Origin: Mycoplana rhizolycopersici
GTDB taxonomy: Bacteria > Pseudomonadota > Alphaproteobacteria > Rhizobiales > Rhizobiaceae
NCBI RefSeq assembly: GCF_013378445.1
Contig: NZ_JABXYK010000010.1
Coordinates: forward strand, 124,001 to 188,000
Direction: 5' to 3'
DNA length: 64,000 bases
The position numbers and the translations under genes were made by a program. A model generated the notes under the pieces. That model was not told where the DNA came from. It ran no database searches and saw only the letters and a program-made list of their open reading frames with translations. Below are positions 34,385 through 43,680 of the stretch, in pieces; position 1 is the stretch's first letter, and each line of letters starts with the position of its first letter.

Positions 34385-35293
34385 ATGCTCGACTATTCAG
34401 CCCTCCGCACCGTTGCTGCCGTGATCCAGACCGGGAGCTTCGAAAAGGCCGCCGGCCTTCTGAACGTCACGCCCTCGGCGGTCTCCCAGCGTGTCAAGCT
34501 GATCGAGGAACGGCTCGGCATCGTGCTGATCGTCCGTGGCAGCCCGTGCACGGCGACCGAAACGGGCGAATGGCTGTGCCGGCACCTGGAAAATGTCGGC
34601 ATGCTGGAAGAAGAGTTGCTGAAGCAGTTGCCCGCGCTTGCGCCGCCTGACGAAGCACGCCAGCGGGTGACACTGCACATCGCGACCAACGCGGACAGCC
34701 TCGCCACCTGGTTTCTGACCGCCGTCGCAAACTTTACGAAGCAGTCGCCTCACCTCGTGAACGTCGCCATTGACGATGAGGACCACACCGCCGAGTGGCT
34801 GCAACGGGGACGGGTCCTTGCGGCAGTTACCAGCCTCGAAAAGCCGATCCAGGGCTGCCGCCACCTCTCGCTCGGCTCGCTGCGCTATCGCGCGACGGCA
34901 AGCCCCGACTTCATCGCTCGGCACTTTCCGGATGGCGTGACTGCCGAGGCCTTGCTGTGCGCACCATCCCTCCTCTTCAACCAGAAGGACAGGCTGCAGG
35001 CCCGCTGGATCCGCCAGACGATAGGGAGGGAACTCGCCTGCCCGGTCCACTGGCTGCCGTCGACGCAGAGCTTTGTGGATGCGAGCCTCGCCGGCATGGG
35101 CTGGGGTATGAACCCCGAACTGTTGGTGCACGAGCATTTGAAGGCAGGCCGGCTGGTCGAACTGCGCGCGCGGAGCCCGCTCGATGTCCCGCTCTACTGG
35201 CAGATGAACCGCCTCGCCGCCGACCGGCTGGCCGATCTTACGCGCGAAGTCGTTCAGACCGCGCGCCTGCACCTGCGTCGTGAAAGCCGGTAG
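34385..35293 (+). CDS. ArgP/LysG-type LysR regulator
   Basis: A 302-residue LysR protein of the ArgP (IciA)/LysG group. The N-terminal winged helix is at residues 1-60 (LDYSALRTVAAVIQTGSFEKAA, split, then VTPSAVSQRVKLIEE), and a LysR substrate domain follows. ArgP/LysG proteins activate arginine/lysine exporters when the basic amino acid is high. The divergent lysE-type gene and the A+T-rich 97-base gap fit that. The start with a minimal N-terminus, MLDYSAL, is usual for the group. Confidence 0.9.
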   Translation: MLDYSALRTVAAVIQTGSFEKAAGLLNVTPSAVSQRVKLIEERLGIVLIVRGSPCTATETGEWLCRHLENVGMLEEELLKQLPALAPPDEARQRVTLHIATNADSLATWFLTAVANFTKQSPHLVNVAIDDEDHTAEWLQRGRVLAAVTSLEKPIQGCRHLSLGSLRYRATASPDFIARHFPDGVTAEALLCAPSLLFNQKDRLQARWIRQTIGRELACPVHWLPSTQSFVDASLAGMGWGMNPELLVHEHLKAGRLVELRARSPLDVPLYWQMNRLAADRLADLTREVVQTARLHLRRESR

Positions 35294-35469
35294 ACGATCT
35301 GTCCCATCGGTGCCGGACCAAAGCGCTCCAGACCGATCGGGAAACTGACTTGTCAGATTGAACGATTCCATGCTTGCCGTGACCGAACGGGCAACGTGTT
35401 GTATAAAATATTTGAAATACGGTCATCATTCCGCTACGTTCAGCCATGCCGCAATTTCATGAGGATGCG

Positions 35470-36876
35470 ATGCCCCTTCAATCGACGCCGGGACACGCGT
35501 CATTCGACGTCGCCGTAATCGGCGCAGGCGTGGTCGGCTGCGCGGTGGCGCGTCGGTTCGCTCTGGCGGGCGCCAAGGTGGTGCTCGTGGAAAAGGGAGC
35601 CGATATCCTCTCCGGTGCGTCCAAGGCCAACAGCGCTATTCTGCACACCGGTTTCGATGCGCCCGCTTCCAGCCTGGAGCTTGAACTCGTGCGCGCCGGG
35701 CGGGAGGAATATCTTGAAATCTACAAGCAGCTTGGCCTGTCGCTGGTTCGGACCGGAGCACTCGTTTGCGCCTGGAGCGAACTCGAAGCCGGTAAGCTCG
35801 AGGATATCGCGCGGCAGGGGCGCGAGAACGGGATTTCCGAACTCGGCCTGATGACCGCCGCGGCTGCCCGTGCCACCATGCCGACGCTTTCGAATGGCCT
35901 GGTGGCGGCCCTCGAGGTCGAGGGCGAGCATATCATCGATCCCTGGTCGGCGCCCCTCGCCTATCTGACGCAGGCGCTGGCGCTGGGCTGCGTGTTCTTG
36001 CGCGGCACGGAAGTGTTGCGAGGGGAGTTCGACGGGCGATGGAGGCTGGAAACGTCGGCGGGAATCCTGGAGGTCGGAGCGGTTGTCAACGCCGCCGGCC
36101 TTTACGGCGACACGGTCGACAAACGATTGGGCCTTGCTCCCGAATTCGAGATCAAGCCGCGCAAGGGCCAGTTCGTCGTGCTCGACAAGGCAGCGTTTCG
36201 GCATGTTCCGCGCATCGTCCTGCCGGTCCCGACCGAGATCACCAAGGGGATCGTCGTCTGCCCCACGGCCTTTGGCAATGTTCTGATCGGTCCGACGGCG
36301 GAAGAGCAGGACGACCGCGTGCGGGCGACCGTGGAGACGCGGACACTGGAGGCGCTTCTGGTACGCGGTGCAGAGATCGTGCCGGCACTTGCCGGCATTC
36401 CCGTTACCGCCGTCTATGCGGGCTTGCGACCCGCGACCGAGAAGAAGGCCTATCGCGTGATCGCGCGTCCGGAGAAGCGTGCGATCACGCTTGGCGGCAT
36501 TCGCTCGACGGGGCTGAGCGCTGCACTGGGACTGGCCCGGCATGCTCTGCAACTGCATGAAGGTTTCGGCGCCGCCTTCGCTCCACCCTCCGCCCTGCCG
36601 GCGGTAAGCGTTCCGAACCTGACGGAAACCTGCCAGCGTGACTGGCAGCAGCCCGGGCATGGCGAAATCGTTTGCCATTGCGAACTTGTGACGCGGCGCG
36701 AGATCGAGGCTGCGCTGGCGAGCCCGGTTCCGCCGGGCGATTTCGGCGGCCTGAGACGGCGCACCCGCGCCGGAATGGGGCGCTGCCAGGGCTTCTACTG
36801 CAATGCGCGTCTCGCGGAGATGACAAGGGGCAGGCTGGCAACACCGCTGGCCGTGGACGAGGGACGAAAACCATGA
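35470..36876 (+). CDS. GlpA-like FAD dehydrogenase with BFD-type [2Fe-2S] domain
   Basis: A 468-residue flavoprotein. A DAO-type FAD domain starts with VAVIGAGVVGCAVARRF near residue 14. The C-terminal 60 residues form a bacterioferritin-associated-ferredoxin-like iron-sulfur domain, with cysteines in VCHCELVTRREIE and RCQGFYC. This is the build of anaerobic glycerol-3-phosphate dehydrogenase GlpA and of related polyol-phosphate or 2-hydroxyacid oxidases. The ATG at 35470 has GAGGA upstream; one at 35446 lacks a site. It overlaps the next FAD gene by 4 bases and shares an operon with an FGGY kinase. The substrate is likely a phosphorylated polyol, but not necessarily glycerol phosphate. Confidence 0.85.
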   Translation: MPLQSTPGHASFDVAVIGAGVVGCAVARRFALAGAKVVLVEKGADILSGASKANSAILHTGFDAPASSLELELVRAGREEYLEIYKQLGLSLVRTGALVCAWSELEAGKLEDIARQGRENGISELGLMTAAAARATMPTLSNGLVAALEVEGEHIIDPWSAPLAYLTQALALGCVFLRGTEVLRGEFDGRWRLETSAGILEVGAVVNAAGLYGDTVDKRLGLAPEFEIKPRKGQFVVLDKAAFRHVPRIVLPVPTEITKGIVVCPTAFGNVLIGPTAEEQDDRVRATVETRTLEALLVRGAEIVPALAGIPVTAVYAGLRPATEKKAYRVIARPEKRAITLGGIRSTGLSAALGLARHALQLHEGFGAAFAPPSALPAVSVPNLTETCQRDWQQPGHGEIVCHCELVTRREIEAALASPVPPGDFGGLRRRTRAGMGRCQGFYCNARLAEMTRGRLATPLAVDEGRKP

Positions 36877-38096
36877 ACACACCTGCAGATGTTCTGGTCG
36901 TCGGCGGCGGACCGGCAGGCGTTGCTGCCGCGCTGGAACTGCGCCGTCGCGGCGTGGAAAAAGTCGTCCTCCTCGAGCGCGATTGCCATCTCGGAGGCGC
37001 GACGCGCCATTGCAGTCATTCGCCGTTCGGCATGCGGGAATTCGGCCGGGTCTATTTCGGTGCCGGCTATGGCCGCAGGCTGGAGCGCGAGGCGGAGCAG
37101 GCCGGGGTCGACGTTCGGTTCGGTCATTCCGTCGTCCGCCTCGGCGAAGACGGATCAGTGCTCGTCACCTCGCCTCAGGGTGTCGAAACCCTGCGCGCGC
37201 GCCGGATCATCGCCAGCACCGGGGCCCGCGAGCAGCCGCGCTCCGCACGGCTGATCTCGGGAGACCGGCCGATCGGCGTCGTGACGACCGGTACGCTCCA
37301 ATCCTATGTCGCCTTTCACGGGTTGATGCCCTTCCGCCGCCCGGTCGTGGTCGGTTCGGAGCTCGTATCCCTGTCGGCGATACTGACATGTCTGGCGCAC
37401 GGCGCGCGTCCCGTCGCGATGCTCGAGCAGGGGTCGCATGCGCTGGCGCGGGCGCCGCTCACATGGCTTCCGTCGCTGACGGGCATTCCCTTTCTTCGCG
37501 GCGCCGAAATCGTGGACATTCGTGGCCGCGATCGGGTCGAGGCCGTCCAGATTCGCCATGCGGGCGAAATCAGGACGCTCGAATGCGACGGCGTTCTGCT
37601 GACGGGACGTTTCACGCCGGAGGCCTCACTGTTCCTGCAGTCTGACACCGGCGTGGATGCGGGCAGCGCCGGACCAGCGGTTGATCAGGATGGCCGCTCT
37701 GCCAATCCGCTGCTTTTCGCCGGTGGCAATGTGTTGAGGGCGGTCGAAACGGGAGGATGGGCCTTTCGCGAGGGACGTTCGGTCGGCGCCGTCGTGGCGG
37801 CGGACCTGAAACGTGATCCAGCGGCGCCGGAGTTTATCCCCGTCACCTACGACGATCCGGTGAAGTTGACGGTTCCCAGTCTGCTGCGGCCCAGTCACCT
37901 GCGGGAGGGCGCTTTTTGGCATTTCCAGCTGCGGTTTCGCAGGCGTGCCGTGGGACGCCTGTCGCTGGAACTCGACGGACAGGCGATCTGGTCACGCCGC
38001 GGGCGCTGGCTGCCCGAGCGGCGCGTGCTCGCACCGCTGCCACCGCGCGCGCTGCTCGCCGCCCATGTCCATTTCCGCTTCCAGGAGGAGAGCTGA
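36873..38096 (+). CDS. NAD(P)/FAD-dependent oxidoreductase, partner of the GlpA-like protein
   Basis: A 407-residue pyridine-nucleotide-disulfide-oxidoreductase-type flavoprotein. The FAD motif VVGGGPAGVAAALELRRRG is near residue 10, and the C-terminal FAD contact LLFAGGNVLRAVETGGWAF near residue 285. Similar subunits serve as the second flavoprotein (GlpB-like, or the alpha subunit of opine/cyanide-forming dehydrogenases) that moves electrons from the [2Fe-2S] subunit. It overlaps the upstream gene by 4 bases and touches the kinase start (TGAATG). About 80 C-terminal residues beyond the FAD domain resemble nothing I know. Confidence 0.82.
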   Translation: MNTPADVLVVGGGPAGVAAALELRRRGVEKVVLLERDCHLGGATRHCSHSPFGMREFGRVYFGAGYGRRLEREAEQAGVDVRFGHSVVRLGEDGSVLVTSPQGVETLRARRIIASTGAREQPRSARLISGDRPIGVVTTGTLQSYVAFHGLMPFRRPVVVGSELVSLSAILTCLAHGARPVAMLEQGSHALARAPLTWLPSLTGIPFLRGAEIVDIRGRDRVEAVQIRHAGEIRTLECDGVLLTGRFTPEASLFLQSDTGVDAGSAGPAVDQDGRSANPLLFAGGNVLRAVETGGWAFREGRSVGAVVAADLKRDPAAPEFIPVTYDDPVKLTVPSLLRPSHLREGAFWHFQLRFRRRAVGRLSLELDGQAIWSRRGRWLPERRVLAPLPPRALLAAHVHFRFQEES

Positions 38097-39506
38097 ATGC
38101 GCGTCGCCGCCATCGATCAGGGGACCACGTCCACTCGATGCCTCGTCGTGGAGGACGGTGGGACGTGGCACGTCGCGGCAAGCAGGCGGCACGGGCAGCA
38201 TCATCCTGCCCCGGGCTGGGTCGAGCACGACGCGGAAGAACTTCTCGCCAACGTCAAGGCCGTGCTGCAGGCGGCAGGCCGGGTCGATGGCATTGCGATT
38301 GCCAACCAGGGGGAAAGCTGCCTCGCCTGGGACGGTGAAACCGGAAAGCCACTTTCCCCGGTCATCGTCTGGCAGGACGGGCGGACTGCCGATGCCCTTG
38401 CAGCACTTGATCGGGCAGCCGAGCAGCGTTCCAAGGAAATCTCCGGGCTTCCGCTCGATTCCTATTTCTCCGCCAGCAAGCTCGCCTGGCTGCTGAAGAA
38501 CATTCCATCCGTTGCCGAGGCGCAAGGCCGTGGCCGCCTGCGGCTCGGGACGACGGACGCCTTCTTCCTGGATCGGCTGACGGGAACCTTCGCAACCGAT
38601 CTCGCGACCGCGTCGCGTACCGGACTGCTCGATCTGTCCACGGGCGGCTGGAGCAAGGAGATGTGCGCGCTTCATGGCGTGCCGATGGAATGCCTACCGC
38701 AGATCCGCCCAGTCGATGCCGGTTTCGGGGAAGTCGACGGCGTGCCGGTCAAGGTCTCGATCGTCGATCAGCAGGCGGCCCTCCATGGTCACGGCTGCCG
38801 CAAGTCCGGCGACTGCAAGATCACCTTCGGCACCGGTGCGTTTCTCCTGGCAGTATCGGGCAGCGATCGCCCGACCGCGGCCGACCTGCTGCCGACAGTC
38901 GCCTGGCAGCGGGCGGGGGAACGCCCGGTCTTCGCCATCGAGGGCGGTGTGTACGATGCCGGCTCAGCCGTAGAGTGGGTCGGCAGGCTCGGTCTGTACA
39001 CCGATCCGGCCGAGCTCAATGCTTTTGAAGGACCGTCGGCGCTGAGCCGCGGCATCGTCTTCGTTCCAGCGCTTTCCGGACTGGCGGCGCCTTACTGGGA
39101 TCGGCAGGCCGCGCCGCTTTTCATCGGCATGGACCAGGCGACCGACAAACGCGATCTCGTGCGCGCCGTCCTGGAAGGGATCGCGATGATGACGGCGAGC
39201 CTCCTTGAGGCGGCTTCCTCGGTCACCCCGCTCGGCTCCAGCATCTCAATAGACGGCGGGCTTTCGCAGAGCGACCATTTCGCAGCCTTCCTGGCGGCGG
39301 CAAGCAATCGCACGATCTGTGTCCCGCAGATGCACGAACTGACGGCGTTGGGCCTGGCTGAACTTTGCGGTATCGACGTCAAGGCGGCGCGTGCCACAGC
39401 CACGACCTTTGCGCCCGACGGCTCGGTGGGCGCACAAGAGCATGCGCGATATGCCGACGCCGTTACGCGGTCGAGAGGCTGGAGGCAGGGCCATCCTGCC
39501 TCCTGA
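38097..39506 (+). CDS. FGGY-family carbohydrate kinase, glycerol-kinase-like
   Basis: A 469-residue FGGY kinase. The phosphate loop AAIDQGTTSTR at residues 4-14 and ITFGTGAFLL near 242 are glycerol-kinase-like, as is VDQQAALHGHG with the catalytic Asp near 222. The substrate loop reads NQGES (residues 70-74), whereas E. coli GlpK has NQRET: the glycerol-contacting Arg is Gly here. This argues for a different polyol. The ATG directly follows the previous stop. No transporter or regulator is adjacent, so the substrate must come from elsewhere. Confidence 0.87.
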   Translation: MRVAAIDQGTTSTRCLVVEDGGTWHVAASRRHGQHHPAPGWVEHDAEELLANVKAVLQAAGRVDGIAIANQGESCLAWDGETGKPLSPVIVWQDGRTADALAALDRAAEQRSKEISGLPLDSYFSASKLAWLLKNIPSVAEAQGRGRLRLGTTDAFFLDRLTGTFATDLATASRTGLLDLSTGGWSKEMCALHGVPMECLPQIRPVDAGFGEVDGVPVKVSIVDQQAALHGHGCRKSGDCKITFGTGAFLLAVSGSDRPTAADLLPTVAWQRAGERPVFAIEGGVYDAGSAVEWVGRLGLYTDPAELNAFEGPSALSRGIVFVPALSGLAAPYWDRQAAPLFIGMDQATDKRDLVRAVLEGIAMMTASLLEAASSVTPLGSSISIDGGLSQSDHFAAFLAAASNRTICVPQMHELTALGLAELCGIDVKAARATATTFAPDGSVGAQEHARYADAVTRSRGWRQGHPAS

Positions 39507-39628
39507 AGCTGCAGGGCGCGCCGTTTGCCTTGAAGGCAGCGCGCTACGGGTATCACTCGATCCCGCTGACGAGGGGCGCCGCCTGAAGCGGCGACCATCC
39601 ACGCTTAACGCCAGCCGGGGTCGGCTTT

Positions 39629-40657
39629 CTATCGCGCGCCCCAGGTATCGGTCAGGCGGTAGCCTTCCGGCCAGGGGTCGCTGGGATCGAGCATGTGCTG
39701 ATGGGTGCCGGTGATCCAGGCGCGGCCGGATATCTCCGGCAACACGGCCGGGCGGTCGCCAACGGTGGCCGTGCCGAGGATGCGGCCGGAGAAGGTCGAG
39801 CCGATCAGCGAAACCGCTGTCAGTCGATCTTCGAGACCCATCTGCCCGCGGGCGTGCAGCACCGCCATTCGCGCCGAAAGCGCAGTCCCGGTGGGTGACC
39901 GGTCGACCTTGCCGGGCTGGATGGCAACGGCCGCACCCGCGCGCAGCCCTTCTGCCGTGCGTTCCACCGGACCGGCGAAGAGGCAGAAGGAGAAGTGCTT
40001 CCAGTCCGGATTTTCGGGATGGTGGAAGCCGAGTGCGGCATTGGCCGCGTTCGTGATCCGCACACCGAGCCGGGCAATGTCGTGCGCTTCGTCAGGCTTC
40101 AGGGCGAAGCCCATGCTGGCGGCATCGACAATGACGAAGCTGTCACCGCCATAGGCGGTATCGACGGTGAGCGTGCCCAGGCCTTCTACCTCGAGCTTGG
40201 CGTCGAGCCGTTCGGCAAAGCTTGGCAGGTTCTGCACGAAGATGCGCTCCGCCTTGCCATCCTTGCATTCGGCCCGCACGCGTACAAGGCCGCCGGGCGC
40301 TTCGAGCGTGATCTCCGTCACGGGTTCCTGCATTGGCAGGATGCCGCTGTCGAGAAGCACGGTCGATACGCAGATCGAGTTGGAGCCGGACATCGGCGGC
40401 GTGTCCTCGGGCTCCATGATGATGAAGGCGGCATCCGCCTCCGGATGCTTTGGCGGCACCAGAAGGTTGACGTGGCGGAACACGCCGCCACGCGGCTCGT
40501 TCAGGACGAAATTGCGCAGCGTCTGGTCGCGCGCGATCCAGCGGCTCTGTTCCCAGATCGTGTCGCCGGGCGGCGGGGCAACGCCGCCGACGATGACGTC
40601 GCCGACTTCGCCTTCCGCATGAGCGGAAACGACGTGAATGGTCTTGCTGCTGCGCAT
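39629..40657 (-). CDS. Proline-racemase-superfamily enzyme (hydroxyproline dehydratase/epimerase type)
   Basis: A 342-residue member of the proline racemase/4-hydroxyproline epimerase/trans-3-hydroxyproline dehydratase family, last gene of the hydroxyproline importer operon. The first catalytic position reads MSGSNS (Ser where racemases have MCGH), and the second reads DRSPTGTA (Thr where racemases have DRSPCG). Both catalytic cysteines are therefore replaced. Dehydratases of this superfamily are known with one Cys replaced by Ser or Thr; the Ser/Thr pair suggests a dehydratase rather than an epimerase, probably for trans-3-hydroxy-L-proline. It lies 10 bases after the AcnX gene. The convergent FGGY gene ends 122 bases away. 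Confidence 0.83.
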   Translation of the reverse strand: MRSSKTIHVVSAHAEGEVGDVIVGGVAPPPGDTIWEQSRWIARDQTLRNFVLNEPRGGVFRHVNLLVPPKHPEADAAFIIMEPEDTPPMSGSNSICVSTVLLDSGILPMQEPVTEITLEAPGGLVRVRAECKDGKAERIFVQNLPSFAERLDAKLEVEGLGTLTVDTAYGGDSFVIVDAASMGFALKPDEAHDIARLGVRITNAANAALGFHHPENPDWKHFSFCLFAGPVERTAEGLRAGAAVAIQPGKVDRSPTGTALSARMAVLHARGQMGLEDRLTAVSLIGSTFSGRILGTATVGDRPAVLPEISGRAWITGTHQHMLDPSDPWPEGYRLTDTWGAR

Positions 40658-40667
40658 TTCTATCTCC

Positions 40668-42359
40668 TCAGGAAAGCCAAGCCGGAAGCCTGGCCGGAAC
40701 GCGGCCGGTCAGTGCGGCGGTAACGCAATCGGCAAGGCTGCCGAACCGGATCGCACGTCCCGAAAGGCCCGGACCGTAGTGGGCATACTTGCCGGAATTC
40801 GTCATCACGGCGCGCGTCTGCGTGGGGAAGACGGGCTCGGAGATCGAGCACCAGCAGAGATCGGGCAAGACCTGGACGCCGGATGCGGCAAGCCGGCCGA
40901 GCGTGCCATCCTGCTCGGCCTTTGCGATCACGTCGTTGCCGGCCGTCACGATCACGGCGACGTCTTCGGCGCGCCGGCGCCCGGCGAGACAATCCGCAAG
41001 GTCACGACATTCTTCGAGCGAGGCATGCGGGCTGCCGATCGCAACGAGTTCGACCTGATCCGGCCCTTCGTTCAGAAGCGCCCAGGCGGATGCCATGTCC
41101 GCGCGGGTGATGCTGACGCGGTCGGCATCTTCGGCGGCACTTCCTTCCGCTTCCGGGGTAACGCCTTCGATATGCAGCATGGGGGCTGCCGATGTCGTGC
41201 CGAAGGCAGCGCAAAGAGCCTTGAGGTCGTCACGTGAGGGACGTCCCGCCGACAGGCCCCGAAGCAGGGGAATGCGATCCGGCGCCGCCCGCCCGGCGAG
41301 ATAGCCGACCAGCGGCCAGAATGCGTCGTCGGCATCTTCCGGCAGTTCCACGTCGATCACACGCCGGGCCTTGCGATGGCGGTCCAGATAGACGCCGGAC
41401 AATGGCGCCCGCCCCGTCAGCGCAATGCACAGGTCGAGAAAATCCGGGTGCTTCGCCGTGCGCGCGCCGAGTACGGTATTGGCGAAGATCACGGCGTTGG
41501 ACTCGGCCCAGGCAATGGCTTCGCCGGCCCGCGGGGCACTGTCGAGCAGGTAGGGAGAACAGGTGAAGGTCGGGCGACAGCCCATGCGGACATAGGCATC
41601 GGCCAGCCGTGCCGCGGGATCGCCGAAGCCGAACGGGACGCCCTGAGCTTGCCAGTTTGCCCGATCGACCGAGATTGCATTCATCGTCGTTGGAACGCGC
41701 ACGCGCGCGCCGAGGTCGGCCATCTTTTCGGCGAAGGTCAGGTTGGCGGGGCTTGCATAGATGCATCCGTCGATGTGGCCCTGCGTCACGTCGATCAGCC
41801 CGGCTGCCCCCTGCTGGGCCGCCATGGCGCAGATGATCCGCATCGCCTGGCGCACTGCGACGCCCTCTCCGCCCTCGAGCATCGACCGGTCGGAATCGCT
41901 GAGGTCAAGTGCCGCAGTCGCAGGAGGCTCTACCGGAATAACCAGCCCCTCGCTCTCGATGGCCGTGGCGCCGACGCGCGCAGTCCGTGCCTGAGACAGT
42001 GCTGCAAATGCCTCCGGTGAAAGCCGCAGGACCGGGATCGCCCGGTCGAACATCTCCGCCGCGATCAGTGCGCCGAGCGTGAGCACGTCCTCGGCTTCCG
42101 AAAACACCAGTGCCGCGGGCGACCTGCCGGTCAGGATGAGGTCGAGCAGCACGCCGGAGCCGGTGCAGGAGCCGCGGCTCGACGGCATCAGGAGAATGCT
42201 GCCGGTTAGACAGACCCCGTGCAGCGGATGATGCACGTCGATCACCGCGCCCGTTGCCGGATCGACGCCACCCCAGAAGCTCAGCGCTTCCTGTGTGCTG
42301 ATCACCTCTCCTTCGGCCGTGCCGGGGAGAATGCTGCGGGCGGATCCGGAATGGCTCAT
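40668..42359 (-). CDS. Aconitase-X family dehydratase (cis-3-hydroxy-L-proline dehydratase type)
   Basis: A 563-residue AcnX protein in which the small swivelling domain (DUF126, residues 1-140, with [18 protein letters not shown] near 58-75) is fused to the large catalytic domain (DUF521, from about residue 160). Fused bacterial AcnX proteins act as cis-3-hydroxy-L-proline dehydratases with an iron-sulfur cluster, giving pyrroline-2-carboxylate. Cysteines in [16 protein letters not shown] near 268 and [12 protein letters not shown] near 505 are candidate cluster ligands. Its place between the D-amino-acid dehydrogenase and the racemase-family gene supports hydroxyproline catabolism. Confidence 0.88.
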   Translation of the reverse strand: MSHSGSARSILPGTAEGEVISTQEALSFWGGVDPATGAVIDVHHPLHGVCLTGSILLMPSSRGSCTGSGVLLDLILTGRSPAALVFSEAEDVLTLGALIAAEMFDRAIPVLRLSPEAFAALSQARTARVGATAIESEGLVIPVEPPATAALDLSDSDRSMLEGGEGVAVRQAMRIICAMAAQQGAAGLIDVTQGHIDGCIYASPANLTFAEKMADLGARVRVPTTMNAISVDRANWQAQGVPFGFGDPAARLADAYVRMGCRPTFTCSPYLLDSAPRAGEAIAWAESNAVIFANTVLGARTAKHPDFLDLCIALTGRAPLSGVYLDRHRKARRVIDVELPEDADDAFWPLVGYLAGRAAPDRIPLLRGLSAGRPSRDDLKALCAAFGTTSAAPMLHIEGVTPEAEGSAAEDADRVSITRADMASAWALLNEGPDQVELVAIGSPHASLEECRDLADCLAGRRRAEDVAVIVTAGNDVIAKAEQDGTLGRLAASGVQVLPDLCWCSISEPVFPTQTRAVMTNSGKYAHYGPGLSGRAIRFGSLADCVTAALTGRVPARLPAWLS

Positions 42360-42422
42360 GTCAGTCGACCTTGCTGGAGTTGACGCTTTGGCCGTGGGTT
42401 GGCCCCAGTCGCATCGCCTCCC

Positions 42423-43676
42423 TCAGAAGCGTTGCGGGGAGAACGGCGATACCTCGATGGCGGGATTGCGACCCGTCAGCAGGTCTGCGACCAGACGGGC
42501 GGTTCCCGCCGATTGCGTGAGGCCGAGATGGCCGTGGCCGAAGGCATAGATGACCCTTTGTGTCGCACGGGCGCGTCCGATCGCCGGCAGGCTGTCGGGC
42601 AAGGACGGACGAAAACCCATCCACTGGACGCCGCCCTGCGGCTTCAGCCCGGGCAGGAAAGCCTGCGCCTTGGTCAGCATCGCCTCGGACCTGCGGAAGT
42701 TCGGCGGCAACTTCAACCCGCCGAGCTCCACTGCACCGCCCACCCGGATCCCGGTCGAGAGGCGGCTGACCACGAAACCGTGGCCACCGAAGGTGACCTG
42801 GGTACGAAGATCGAAGGCCTCCGCCGGAAGCGTGGTGTTATAGCCGCGCTCGGTTTCGAGCGGAACGATATCGCCGATGGTGCGGGCGATCCGGTGCGAG
42901 AACGCGCCGGCGGCAAGCACGACGTTTGCGGCGCGCAGGAGCCGCCCATCCGCCGTCGTCACTTCGACGCCGCCGCCGACAGGCTGCAAGGCCGCCACTT
43001 CGGCCCGCTCGATCATGCCGCCGCTGGCCTGGAAATGATCCGCCAGCGCAAGGGTATAAAGCTTGGGATCGGCGATGGAGTACCAACCTGGGGTGAAGGT
43101 GCCGTGCGTGAAGCGCGGCGCGATGCCCGGCTGGATCTCCGCCATGCCCAAAGCGTCGAGGTGATGGAACTCGATACCGTGGGCGGCGCGGGCCTTCCAT
43201 CCCGGAAGGGAAGCCTTGAACTCGCCTTCTCCTTCATAGACCTGAAGGTTGCCGTTCTTCTGCAGCATCTTCACCGTTCCGGTCTGCGCCAGGAACGGCT
43301 CCAGCTCGGACCTGGACAGATCCATCAGCGTGGTCTGTGCCGTCGTCGACTGGGCGACGCGCCGCGGCGAGCAGGCCCGCCAGAAGCGGAACATCCAGGG
43401 CGCGATCTGCAGGGCATAGGCCGGCGGCACCGTCAGCGGACCGAGCGGATCGAGCAACCACTTCGGCGCCTTCTTCAGGATGCCGGGCGATGCCAGCGGC
43501 AGGATGTCGGTGAAGGCAAAGGCACCGGCATTGCCGGCCGATGCGCCCGCGGCCGGCCCCTCCCGGTCGACAACGACGACCGTCAGGCCGCGTGCTTGCG
43601 CCGCGATCGCCGCGGAAAGCCCCACGACGCCGGCCCCGATGACGATGACATCGGTCTGAGCCTGCTCTTTCATCAT
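42423..43676 (-). CDS. hypO: FAD-dependent D-amino-acid (hydroxyproline) dehydrogenase
   Basis: A 417-residue DadA/DAO-type flavoprotein. The FAD motif VIVIGAGVVGLSAAIAAQ is at residues 10-27, and GHGHLGLTQSAGTARL near 383-398 is the C-terminal FAD contact of DadA-like enzymes. In the 4-hydroxyproline route of rhizobia such an enzyme (HypO) oxidises cis-4-hydroxy-D-proline to pyrroline-4-hydroxy-2-carboxylate. It lies 4 bases after the ATPase gene of the importer. A plain D-proline or D-amino-acid dehydrogenase is the alternative. Confidence 0.85.
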   Translation of the reverse strand: MMKEQAQTDVIVIGAGVVGLSAAIAAQARGLTVVVVDREGPAAGASAGNAGAFAFTDILPLASPGILKKAPKWLLDPLGPLTVPPAYALQIAPWMFRFWRACSPRRVAQSTTAQTTLMDLSRSELEPFLAQTGTVKMLQKNGNLQVYEGEGEFKASLPGWKARAAHGIEFHHLDALGMAEIQPGIAPRFTHGTFTPGWYSIADPKLYTLALADHFQASGGMIERAEVAALQPVGGGVEVTTADGRLLRAANVVLAAGAFSHRIARTIGDIVPLETERGYNTTLPAEAFDLRTQVTFGGHGFVVSRLSTGIRVGGAVELGGLKLPPNFRRSEAMLTKAQAFLPGLKPQGGVQWMGFRPSLPDSLPAIGRARATQRVIYAFGHGHLGLTQSAGTARLVADLLTGRNPAIEVSPFSPQRF

Positions 43677-43680
43677 GCCC

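Noticed and set aside
35401-35420. A+T-rich imperfect palindrome before the GlpA-like gene
   Set aside because: Only 6 of 10 arm positions pair and no regulator gene is adjacent; it is more likely part of an A+T-rich promoter.
39507-39628. Possible terminator between the FGGY kinase and the racemase-family gene
   Set aside because: Only short 4-5 base stems (for example GCCGC/GCGGC) without T-tracts are present.
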